A stretch of DNA of 50,152 bases, taken from NCBI RefSeq assembly GCF_000003815.2, contig NW_023365714.1, positions 484,564 through 534,715 on the forward strand. The letters run 5' to 3'. Below the pieces are notes generated by a model. That model was given only the letters and a program-made list of their open reading frames with translations. It had not been told where the DNA came from and made no database searches. The stretch comes from Branchiostoma floridae (taxonomy: Eukaryota > Chordata > Leptocardii > Amphioxiformes > Branchiostomatidae). The position numbers and the translations under genes are program-made. Below are positions 1 through 8,548 of the stretch, in pieces. Within the stretch, counting starts at the first letter, position 1. Every line of letters starts with the position of its first letter.

Positions 1-732
1 ATGATTCTTAACATCTGTACAGAACTGAAGTCCTTTTTTTAAGGATCTTAAAGTCTCCTTCAAACCTTTCTTGACATTCAGCAGAGGCTCCTTCTGGGTT
101 GCTTCTTTCTCCCTCAGTTGATCTCTAGCTTTCTTTTCTTCCTCACCCAGTTTTACTCTCCGCTCTGTAAAGTCTTGTCGTATCTTCCTGTCTTCAAGTT
201 CACATTCTGTTGTGATGCTCGCAAGATCTTTGCTAATAGTGCTGTCAGATTTCTTCAGAGTAGCAACTGTATCCCGAGCCTTCCCTTCTTTTGTCTGTAG
301 TTCAGCCTTGAACTCTTCTGCGACCTCACTGACCTCCCGTGGGTCGTGGTTTGGTCCTGGTCTGTGTTCATCAACGGTGCAAGCTTGGCACACGAGCTTG
401 GCGCAGGGCCGGCAGTGGAACTCCAGACGCTGGTCGGTGTGTTTGGGACAGCACTTCCCGTGTGTGTTCCCCTTTAGGTCATACAAGGTGATGATGTAAT
501 GGTCTTTCAGTGCAGGAATGTTTTTGTGGACTGCAGTCATACAGTTCCCACATAGCCATAGTTGGCAGTCCATACACGTCCCCTCTATACTGGCTGCAGT
601 CTCACACATTCCACAACAGGAACGAACTTTCTTACTGCTGTTTTGCCCGGCCATGAAGTCCACTGGAAGATCGCCGACGTCATTTTCTTCTAGATCCGCC
701 TGATGTGGACGGGAAGGACCTGGAGCCGCCAT
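1..732 (-). CDS. TRIM-family protein without RING, B-box1-B-box2-coiled coil, 3' part outside window
   Basis: Minus-strand reading frame open for 244 codons from an ATG at 730-732 to the window edge. The start follows a CCATGG context shared with the intact paralogue at 8549, and the protein begins MAAPGPSR. The RING present in the neighbouring copies (C-x2-C to CPTC) is absent: after about 25 residues the sequence resumes at the pre-B-box segment. B-box1 (CGMCETA...CMDCQLWLC) lies at about residues 41-65 and B-box2 (CPKHTDQRLEFHC...CAKLVC) at about 88-120, followed by a Lys/Glu-rich coiled coil to the edge. In this family the RING gives E3 ubiquitin-ligase activity, so this copy may be a non-catalytic or dominant-negative partner, or a decaying duplicate. 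Whether filamin and NHL domains follow cannot be seen. It is one of three minus-strand copies in the cluster. Confidence 0.8.
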   Translation of the reverse strand, partial: MAAPGPSRPHQADLEENDVGDLPVDFMAGQNSSKKVRSCCGMCETAASIEGTCMDCQLWLCGNCMTAVHKNIPALKDHYIITLYDLKGNTHGKCCPKHTDQRLEFHCRPCAKLVCQACTVDEHRPGPNHDPREVSEVAEEFKAELQTKEGKARDTVATLKKSDSTISKDLASITTECELEDRKIRQDFTERRVKLGEEEKKARDQLREKEATQKEPLLNVKKGLKETLRSLKKGLQFCTDVKNH

Positions 733-1010
733 GGTTGTTACAACACGTCTCTGTGGTTTTGGTCCGCTGACATTTTCAAATTCAGAAGAACTCTTTTCAT
801 ACACGGCAGTCTGGTCTGTTGTTTGAATGTTTGAAAATGAAAGGCTTGGGTCAAACTCGTTTCCGTTGTGGTGAGGTCACAGGCAACGCCGTTTGCGCCG
901 CACTGATTGGTCAGGTCTGAAAGTTGGTTTCAAAACAGGTTTGTCCGTCAGTGAGCCATCGTTACGCCTGGGGGCCTGAAACCTACCTGGGCCGGTAGGT
1001 AGGGTGACGT
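733..1010 (-). promoter_or_regulatory. 5' flank of the RING-less TRIM copy, a duplicated promoter region
   Basis: About 280 bases upstream of the start at 732. The part at about 855-1010 resembles, in the same orientation, the sequence at about 11465-11710; both contain a GTTTGCG(C/T)(C/T)GCACTGATTGG core with an inverted CCAAT box. It is less similar to about 3590-3760, upstream of the second TRIM copy. Promoter function is inferred from position and from conservation between copies. Confidence 0.45.
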
Positions 1011-2073
1011 CAGGTCAGGCAACATGTCAGTCAAAATCTTATCTACATTCAATTTATTATCAGGCCACAAGCCTCTTCCCTGATAAAAAAACCAAGGCTG
1101 AACTTACCTTAATACACGAAGACAGTCTGACAGAAAATGTGTATACACAGTTTTGGGGAGTCAATATACGTAGTCAGACCCAAGTTTGCCTCTCAGTGTG
1201 ACTGTAGACTATTTGACACTGAGAGTGAAACTTGAGCTCATGTATTGTATCCTTTTTGTAAGTTCTGATAGGATTGGTGTTGAGCCTGTGCCAGAGTAGA
1301 GCTAGTAACTCTGGGCTGCTGGTAAGGCGAAAGGGCTGGGGTTTTTTTTTTTGGGGGGGGGGGGTCGATGAATAGGGGTGTGCTGTGAGTAGGGACTGCA
1401 TAGGCAGGGGTTGTGAATAGGAGTGGGGGTATGATAAGGGGTGAGTGTGAGGGGGTACTGAGCCTGCGTCAGTAATGAGCTAATATTGGCTGGGACAGCT
1501 AAAAAGCTCTAGTGGAAGTAATTGTCTAAACAATGACCAATGACCAGTGGGTACAAAATCCATACCTTTCCGCTGTTATATGAAGGAACAGAAGACAAAC
1601 AGCAAAATACAAACAGCTTGATGCCAAACAAAATTTATTGCAGCAGATTTAGACGTTATGATTACCATGATAGCAAACAGGTTATGTTCCTAGATATATA
1701 CTCAGACAGTTGTGAAATTTCTTCATCGATAAACTGAGTTCTTCTATCTTCCAACTTGAAACATGGTGAAAAACCATCCTTCAACATGAACAATGAACCA
1801 ATACATTAGTCTCATATATTCTACCTGAAAAAAACAGCTGTAGAGAGGCCGCAATGATAAAACCAGATAACGCTTCAGTACTCAAATCCTATTTGTTACT
1901 ACGCTAAGTCTACAATGTAACGTTATCATCTTATTCAGTGTGCACCCATGTAATTTGTATATGTATATACTTAAACGCGTTTCATGCAATCTGCTATAGA
2001 AGCTCTAAGGGACAACTGTGGTTTTAATTAAGATACGAATTAGTCCAGCAACTGTTTACTTGGAAAATCCCTC
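1011..2073. other. Intergenic; 3' flank of the second TRIM copy
   Basis: No gene recognised. Around 1500-1640 the sequence matches the 3' flank at about 4330-4495 (shared CGCTGTTATATGAAGGAACA and the downstream poly(A) region), showing that TRIM copies were duplicated with their 3' flanks. A T-run followed by a G-run sits at about 1341-1362. Confidence 0.5.
1634..1639 (-). terminator. Putative poly(A) signal of second TRIM copy
   Basis: AATAAA on the minus strand (TTTATT on the plus strand), in the context TGCAATAAA. The same context occurs downstream of the third copy (4476-4481) and the intact plus-strand copy (11277-11282). The three-way conservation of position and context supports its use. 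Confidence 0.55.
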
Positions 2074-2347
2074 TCACATATATCTGTACTTCCTGATATA
2101 ATGGTCACCCGCATCAGCTACAAACACATGTCCGTCCTCTGTCACAGCCACCCCGTGGGGCCTGTTTAGTTTGTCCCCATCACTGCTGATAGTTGAAACC
2201 CAGTTACCGTCTGGACGAAACACCTGAAGCTTGTGGTTAACACTATTAGCTGTACTCCTAGCATTTGCCAGAACTATGTTCCCCCTGCTGTCAACTGACA
2301 CCCCCATAGGGTCCCACATGTCATGTTGCCTTTTAATTTTTTTACAT
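2074..2347 (-). pseudogene. Orphan C-terminal NHL repeat of the second TRIM copy
   Basis: An 81-codon frame (2074-2319, beginning at an internal Met) encodes the last one to two NHL blades seen in the intact paralogue, including GVSVDSRGNIVLA, LQVFRPDGNW, PHGVAVTEDGHVFVADAGD and the exact family C terminus RKYRYM. The frame continues upstream of the Met for about a dozen codons (context DMWDPMG, as DMWGPAG in the third copy), then meets a stop. It lies downstream of, and in a different frame from, the RING/B-box frame ending at 2348. It is therefore most likely untranslated 3' sequence of that gene, left by an internal deletion, not a separate gene. Confidence 0.75.
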
Positions 2348-3451
2348 TCAAAACCTTAAGTCAATGATTCTACACACTGATAGAGACCCTGTGCTACATG
2401 CCATCATCTCTTCATTGCACTGAAACATTATCTGATCAAAGACTTTCAATCCCTCGTGTTGAATTGACTCTTTTCCGCTGCAAAGATTTAGTTTGTCCCC
2501 CAGCTGCTGCCTGAGTGTGACAATTTCTACATCATTACCTCTAGCTAAGACATTTGCACAGGAATGAAGTCCATCTCTGTGGACCTTAAGTTTCTCCAAA
2601 ACTTCCCTCTCCTTCAGCAGAGGCTCCCTTTGTGTCTTTTCCATCTCCCTCAGTTTTCCTCTCATTTCCTTTTCTGCCTCATCCAGTTTTCCTCTCAGCT
2701 TGGAAAAATGTTCCTGTATTTTCCTGTCCTCTATGTCACAGTTGGTTGCAATGGTTGTAAGTTCTTTGCCAACAGCACTGGTGGTTTTCTTAAGATCTTC
2801 AGTTGTTTCCTGGGCTTTCTGCAGTAATGTCTGCAGTTCGGCCCTGACCTCCTGTGCGGCCTTACTGACGTCCTGTGGGTCGTGGTCTGGTCCCGGTCGG
2901 TGCTCGGTAATGGTGCAGTCTCGGCACACGAGCTTCGCGCAGGGTTGGCAGAAGAACGTCATGCGTTGGTCTGTGTGTTTGGGACAGTACTGGGCCCGGG
3001 TGTAATTCTGCCTGCTTCTGGGGTTCTTCAGGTCATCCAGGGTGATGATGTAATGGTCCTTCAGTGTGGGGATGTTACCGTGAGATGTTATACAGTTCTT
3101 ACACAGGAGGAGACGGCAGTCCCCACAAGTCCCCTCCACCCTGGCCCCTGACTCACACATCTGACAGCAGGCATGGGATTCCTCACTCCTCCGCAAGGCC
3201 CTGAAGTCCAGCAACCTGTTGATGTGGAAACTTACAGGTATGCTGTTGACACCTGTCCCCTGTAGACTCACCTGTTGCCGACAGGTAGGACAGGTGAACT
3301 GTCTCTCTCCTTTCCGCCATCTTTCCAGACACCTGGCACAGAAGGTGTGAAGACAGGGCAGGACTCGCGGGTCGTTGTAGAGGCTCTGACACACACAACA
3401 AGTCAGGAACTCGTCATCAAATTCCTCTTGTGGGATGTTTGCAGCAGCCAT
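2348..3451 (-). CDS. TRIM protein: RING, two B-boxes, coiled coil; filamin/NHL part deleted
   Basis: A 367-residue intronless frame starting MAAANIPQEEF, equivalent to the start of the intact paralogue. The C3HC4 RING is complete (CCVCQSLY, CLHTFCARC, CPTC; about residues 18-58). B-box1 is at about 96-135 (CQMCESG, CGDCRLLLC), B-box2 at about 156-195 (CPKHTDQRMTFFC, CAKLVCRDC) and the coiled coil at about 195-320. The frame matches the paralogue up to GSLSV, the beginning of the filamin-type domain, then runs into eight unrelated residues and a stop. About 330 codons (filamin domain, linker, first NHL blades) are missing from the DNA, and the last NHL blade survives at 2074-2347. An E3 ligase activity is plausible because the RING is intact, while target binding through NHL is lost, as in short TRIMs. 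It could be a functional short isoform gene or a decaying copy. Confidence 0.8.
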   Translation of the reverse strand: MAAANIPQEEFDDEFLTCCVCQSLYNDPRVLPCLHTFCARCLERWRKGERQFTCPTCRQQVSLQGTGVNSIPVSFHINRLLDFRALRRSEESHACCQMCESGARVEGTCGDCRLLLCKNCITSHGNIPTLKDHYIITLDDLKNPRSRQNYTRAQYCPKHTDQRMTFFCQPCAKLVCRDCTITEHRPGPDHDPQDVSKAAQEVRAELQTLLQKAQETTEDLKKTTSAVGKELTTIATNCDIEDRKIQEHFSKLRGKLDEAEKEMRGKLREMEKTQREPLLKEREVLEKLKVHRDGLHSCANVLARGNDVEIVTLRQQLGDKLNLCSGKESIQHEGLKVFDQIMFQCNEEMMACSTGSLSVCRIIDLRF

Positions 3452-3910
3452 GCTTCTACCGTTTTTTAAGTATTAAAGAACAGTTCTCTGAGGTTTTGGT
3501 CCGGTGAAGATCAAACTGTGAAGAATTCTCCACACTCCTGTTGTTGTATGTGAAAATGAAAGTAAAAATTCTGCTTCTATCTATGTGGTGTCAGGTGTAC
3601 GGGGCTGATTGGCCGGGAGTAAACAAATGATTTACCAGGCGAACAAAAGCGGGTGTGGCTGTCAGAGGGCCGTTGCTTGGAGACATCAGACATGCCTGAA
3701 CCACCTTTCACTAAAGGTAGACAATTTGGTTGACGTCAGACCAAGCGATATGTAATATATTATTCAGACGGCAATATTCTAGATTGTTATCAAGCAACTC
3801 TCCTTAATTTTGTGTTTTTCGTATTTGACAACAAATTTTAAAGTACAACAAAACTGAAAGATCAACATGAAAACAGACTCTAATGGGGAATTCCGAAGCA
3901 CAGTTTTGGT
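3452..3910 (-). promoter_or_regulatory. 5' flank of the second TRIM copy
   Basis: Region upstream of the start at 3451. Its distal part (about 3590-3760, and 3868-3900) is similar to the relic at 11.46-11.81 kb, for example TTGACGTCAGACCAAGC against the corresponding stretch near 11680. TGACGTCA at about 3731-3738 is a perfect CRE-like palindrome. Function is inferred only. Confidence 0.35.
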
Positions 3911-4475
3911 TATAAAGCCAGATGCAAGCTTCCTCCCAGCCTTCTGATGAAATTATTTACAATACTGACATGGAAAGGGTGCAAGGGTCTAAATATTGGC
4001 GGCCATTTTGGTACGAACACGACATGTCTCTGTGGAATTAATTTGTAAAACTCTTATTGAACGGGGTTAGATGTCCAGTTATGGTGGAAGCGAAATACAA
4101 GTATATGCCAAAAATGTGGTTATCACTAAATCACTGAAAATTTAGCATACATGTCAGACACTTCCATGACAATGTCGTATCGGTAATAAGGCTTTACCAA
4201 TGGAATTGCTAGGTTTTTGGATTTGTAAACAAATTCATCATGTTCTCAGGGTTGTGAGTAGGGGTGTGGCGGGGTGCGCTTGTGATTGTAAAGGGCTGAT
4301 ACTGGCCGGGACAGCTAAAAGGAATAATAGACTTTAGTGGAAGTAATTAAGTCTCAAAGTCTCATTGGAGGCTAAATAATGCCCAGGGTTTAGGGCCATC
4401 CTTCCCTGTCCGCTGTTATATGAAGGAACACGCGTACGAGACAAACAACAAAACACCAACAGCTTGATATCAGCG
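3911..4475. other. Intergenic, between second and third TRIM copies
   Basis: No gene recognised. From about 4330 rightward the sequence is the duplicated 3' flank of a TRIM unit (compare about 1490-1640). From about 4390 it also pairs, inverted, with about 11290-11360, marking the outer end of the palindromic duplication. Confidence 0.45.
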
Positions 4476-4481
4476 TTTATT
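4476..4481 (-). terminator. Putative poly(A) signal of third TRIM copy
   Basis: AATAAA on the minus strand in the context GCAATAAACG, at the position homologous to 1634-1639 and to 11277-11282. About 550 bases downstream of the homologous stop codon at 5034. Confidence 0.55.
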
Positions 4482-5033
4482 GCGGCAGATTCAGACGTTG
4501 CATTGATAGCAAACAGGTTGTTTTTTTAGATATTCCTGACATTTCTATATCAGCTTTTCTTCTGTCTTTCAACTTGAAACATAGTGAAATAGAATTTCGA
4601 TATAGTGTTACCTCGAGCACGTATATCTATACGGAACTCAACTGTGGACCTCAAGTTCTCTTCTAACAGGAAAATAGAGAAAAATCATCCTTAACTTTAA
4701 CTAATGAACAAATACCTAAGGAACGAGTTCTATCTGTACAATACTTAAATGTTGTTGTTGGTTTCACTGTGAAAACTGAACAATGAGTCCACAATGATAA
4801 AACGTGAAAGAACCAGACCACCTCAGTCCACGTACATATCTTATCAGTTGATAACGGTAAGTCTACAACGTAATCATATTCAGTGTTTACTAACCTAACA
4901 AACAAACGTTCCGCATACATACTTGAACCAGTTTGTGCAAACGATTATAGCTACTATATTTGTGACAATTGTTGTTTTAAGATACAAATTAGGCTAGCAA
5001 CTGTTTACATTGAAAAATGTAATTGTAAGCCCC

Positions 5034-7344
5034 TCACATGTATCTGTACTTCCTGATACAGTGGTCACCAGTATCAGCTACAAACACATGTCCATCCTCT
5101 GTCACAGCCACCCCATGGGGAAGGTTCAGTTTATCCCCAGCACTGGTAATATTGCACAACCAGGTGCCGTCTGATCGGAACACCTGAAGCTTCTTACTGT
5201 GTCCAACAGTTCTATCGAAACAACTTGCCAGGACAATGTTCCCCCTGCTGTCAGCTGACACCCCTGCAGGGCCCCACATGTCCTGTGGCTTTCTGCCATA
5301 CTAACCAAACTTGTGTTTGAAGTTCAGATTCTTGTCAAACACCTGAACACGGTTATTGTCTTTATCTGCCACAATGATGTTGTCTTCTTTATCAACACAA
5401 ACGAAATCTGGATAGCTAAACTGCCCCTCCCCCATCCCCTGCCCTCCCACCTGTTTCACCAGTGTCCCATCCGCCTCAAACAGGAAGATGCTGTGTTTGT
5501 GCTTATCAGTTACAACAACCCTCCCATCCCTCTGTACTGCCAGACCATAGGGCCTACAATATGTACCAGGAGAGAATTCGTGCATCAGTTTTCCTGATGG
5601 GGAAAATTTCATCACTTTTATACAGTTTACCACCACGGTGCCATCAGTCTGACATGCAAGTGACAAAGGGTTTACATCGGTTGAAAATGAGGTACAAAAG
5701 TTCCCACCCAGATCAAACACCTGAACACGTTTGTTACCATTATCAGCCACATACAACCTGTCCCCGCTGACTGCTACATCGGTAGGCCTGTCAAACTGCC
5801 CCTGCTGGCTGCCCTTCTGCCCAAACCTTAATACGGGGCTGTTACTGCAGACATCTACTGTTAGAGGAGAAAACAGATTGCCCCCTCGACCTATACCCCC
5901 ACCCCCTCTGGCCCCACCTCCTGTAGCCCCACCCCCTATACCCCCACCCCCTGTACCCCCACCCCCTGTAGCCCCACCCCCTGTACCCACATCCCCTGTA
6001 CCCATACCCACTGTACCTTCCTCTCCTGACCCTGTGGCTGTGATCACCCGTACCACATGCTTCCCTGATACTTGTGGCCTCCAGTCTGCTTCAAAAACGC
6101 CCTCGCTGATTTCTCTTGTGTCTAACGTTACACACTATCCTCATCATCATCTAATGTAGCCCGCTGCCCCCAAGGGAAAGGTGACTGTGACCTGAGGTGT
6201 CCCCCGAACTTGACCTTCCTGTGGTCTGAAGATCACAGTAGTCGGCAGACTTTCCACAGGGATCTCAGTAAACCTAAAACCTGTATCGGCTACAGAAAGG
6301 GCCCCTGGACTACACTTGTTTGCATTTAGTTCAAGTGATATGACGGTCATTCCAACATGTGACGTCTCTTTCTTTGTTAGGAGTTTAAGCCTGTCTTCTA
6401 GCTGCTGCCTGAGTGTGAGGATTTCTACATCATTTCCTTTATCTAAAATAAATGTGCAAAGCTGAAGGCTAGCTTCAGTAGATTCTACAGTCTCTTCTAA
6501 CCTTTGCTTTTCCCGCTGTAGAGTATACATTTGCATAGTTTCCATTCCCTTCAGTTTGCCTCTCATTTCCATTTCTTCAATGTTCAGTTTTTGTCTCAAG
6601 TGTGCAAAAAGTTTCTGTATTTTCCTTTTTTTCCAGTTCACAGTTTGGTGCAATGGTTGTAAGTTCTTTGCCGACAGCGCTGGTGGTTTTCTTCAGATCG
6701 TCAGCTGTGTCCTGGGCTTTCTGCAGTAATGTCTGTAGTTCGGCTTTAAACTCTTGTGCGGCCTTACTAACGTCCTGTGGGTCGTGATCTGGTCCTTTTG
6801 GGTGCTCTGTAACGGTGCAGTCTCGGCACACGAGCTTGGCGCAGGGCTGGCAGTAAAAGTTCATGCGTTGGTCGGTGTGCTGAGGACAGTACTGGGCCCA
6901 GGTGAACTTTGGCCTGCTGCTGGGGTTCTTCAGGTCATGCAGAGTGATGATGTAATGGTCCTTCAGGACAGGAGAGTTTCTATGGCCAGTAAGGCAGTTT
7001 CCACATAACAGAAGTCTGCAGTCCCCGCATATGCTCTCTACCCTGGTCCCGGACTTACACATCTGACAAACAGCACGAGCTTTCTTGCTGTTATGCAGGG
7101 CTCTAAAGTCCAGCAATTTGTTGATGTACAAGTTTGGAGGTAGACTTGTGACATCTGTTCCATGTAGACTCACCTGCTGCTGACAGGTAGGACAGGCGAA
7201 TAGATAACATAATTTTTCCAAACACCTGGCACAGAAGGTGTGAAGACACGGCAGGACTCGCGGGTCGTTGTAGAGGCTCTTGCAGACGTCACAAGTCAGA
7301 AACTGATCATCAAACTCGTCTGGTGGGAAGTTTGTGGCAGCCAT
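5034..7344 (-). pseudogene. Full-length TRIM-NHL copy interrupted by three small indels and one stop
   Basis: Minus-strand homologue of the intact gene at 8549-10804, start MAATNFPPDEF at 7344 (CCATGG context conserved). In order it encodes a RING (CDVCKSLY...CPTC, slightly shortened before the last Cys pair), two B-boxes, a coiled coil, a filamin-type domain (ESLPTTVIFRPQEGQ), a Gly-rich linker and NHL blades ending RKYRYM. Four lesions relative to the paralogue are visible: an extra base in the 7-base T run at 6626-6632; an extra base in the C run at 6167-6171; a missing base next to 6136 that restores the frame lost at 6167; and an in-frame TAG at 5301-5303 within the NHL region, after which the frame continues. 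Two of the four lie in homopolymers, so assembly error is possible. As written it would encode only a truncated RING/B-box protein of about 255 residues. Confidence 0.75.
5881..6030 (-). repeat. Expanded Gly-rich linker, GGG/GTG-type minisatellite in coding frame
   Basis: Between the filamin domain and the NHL propeller, the third TRIM copy encodes about 45 residues that are almost all Gly with Thr, Ala, Ile and Arg (for example GTGGGATGGGGTGGGG). They come from short CCCCACCCC(C/T)-type DNA repeats on the plus strand. The intact paralogue has only a short Gly-rich stretch here (about GRGGSGGGGN). Length differs between copies but frame is kept, as expected for a flexible linker that evolves by slippage. 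Confidence 0.75.
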
Positions 7345-8548
7345 GGCTAAGGTGTCACAGCAGTTCTCTGTGTTTTTAGTTATCAAAGGTCCCAAAGTCT
7401 CAAGGAACTTTACTTGCAGCAGACTGAGGTCTTGTTGAATTAATGCCTGTAGAGAAGTGACGGACATCGTTCCCCTTACAATCTGGGCTGGGTCTGGGAA
7501 TGGTTGATGATTGGTTTATAGAGGCCGGTAACGAACGAGTCTATTGGACATCTGATTAGATCATTTCAGGACTTTAACCAGTCACATGGCAAAGCCACGA
7601 GGCAAGCTACAATCGTCCTGCAAATGGGCAAAGTTTAGTCATGATAGCAGTTTGAAGTCCAGGCTGACAAATGTACACTCTGACTCTCTAAAGAGCACAT
7701 CATTAAGGTACAGACCTTATTGCAGCATACATCAAACAGGCAGGTAGTTATTAACTCCTGTTGATTGTGCAACGAAAACGGAAACTTTTTTTTACATTTT
7801 TATGCAGCAAAAATAACGAAAGACAGCACGATGCATGCTAATGATAATGAATAGACAGAGGTAGTTCTTTTTAGAGGACAGCATGTGCAAACTGGATATA
7901 GCACACCAAGTCCCCAAGGAAAAGTGAGGGGGGGTATGGGGAAGATCGTTAACTTCCTCTGACGTTCCCTTACTTTCTGACAGCCAGGTACTAATCAAAA
8001 TCTCACAGAGATAGACATCTATAAACATGGATTTAATCGACATCTCCGTGTCTCGACCACGTTAAACAGCCTCGTTACTCATAATTTGGGTACCTACTGG
8101 CTGGCAAAATACACCTGGTGATTATTGTACGTATAGAATAGAACATGGTGTCGCCTGTCGATAGGTATCCCGAAATACCCTGTACCTAAATGTTATACTC
8201 TTTGGAGAGTCAGTGTACCTTTGTCAGCCTGGACTTCAAACTGTTATCACGACTAAACTTTGCCCATTTGCAGGACAATTGTAGCTTGCCTCGTGGCTTT
8301 GCCATGTGACTGGTGAAAGTCCTGAAATGATCTAATCAGATGTCCAATAGACTCGTTCGTTACCGGCCTCTATAAACCAATCATCAACCATTCCCAGATC
8401 CTGCCCAGATTTAGCAAGGAACAATTTCCGTCACTTCTCTCCAGGCATTACTTTAAACAAGACGTCAGTCTGCAGCAAGTAAAGTTCCTTCTGACTTTGG
8501 GGACCTTCGATAACTAAAACCACACATAACTGCTGTGACATTATAACC
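7345..8548. promoter_or_regulatory. Mirror-image divergent promoter region
   Basis: Intergenic region between the two head-to-head TRIM genes. Each arm carries a TATAAA (minus strand 7515-7520; plus strand 8371-8376) about 170-175 bases before its ATG. Each also has a CCAAT box about 25 bases further upstream (inverted at 7543-7547; direct at 8343-8347) and a shared block upstream of that. The central 500 bases (7698-8204) are unique and contain no gene that I can recognise. The conserved TATA/CCAAT spacing supports a real promoter in both directions; use is inferred. Confidence 0.6.
8371..8376 (+). promoter_or_regulatory. TATA box of intact TRIM-NHL gene
   Basis: TATAAA in GGCCTCTATAAACCAATC, with CCAAT at 8343-8347. 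The mirror copy at 7515-7520 in the opposite arm is identical. It lies about 175 bases before the ATG at 8549, so a 5' UTR of about 140-150 bases would be expected. Confidence 0.5.

Noticed and set aside
5731-6159. Proline-rich plus-strand frame of 142 codons
   Set aside because: It is antisense to the Gly-rich linker and filamin region of the minus-strand TRIM copy. The PPP pattern is the complement of Gly codon repeats.
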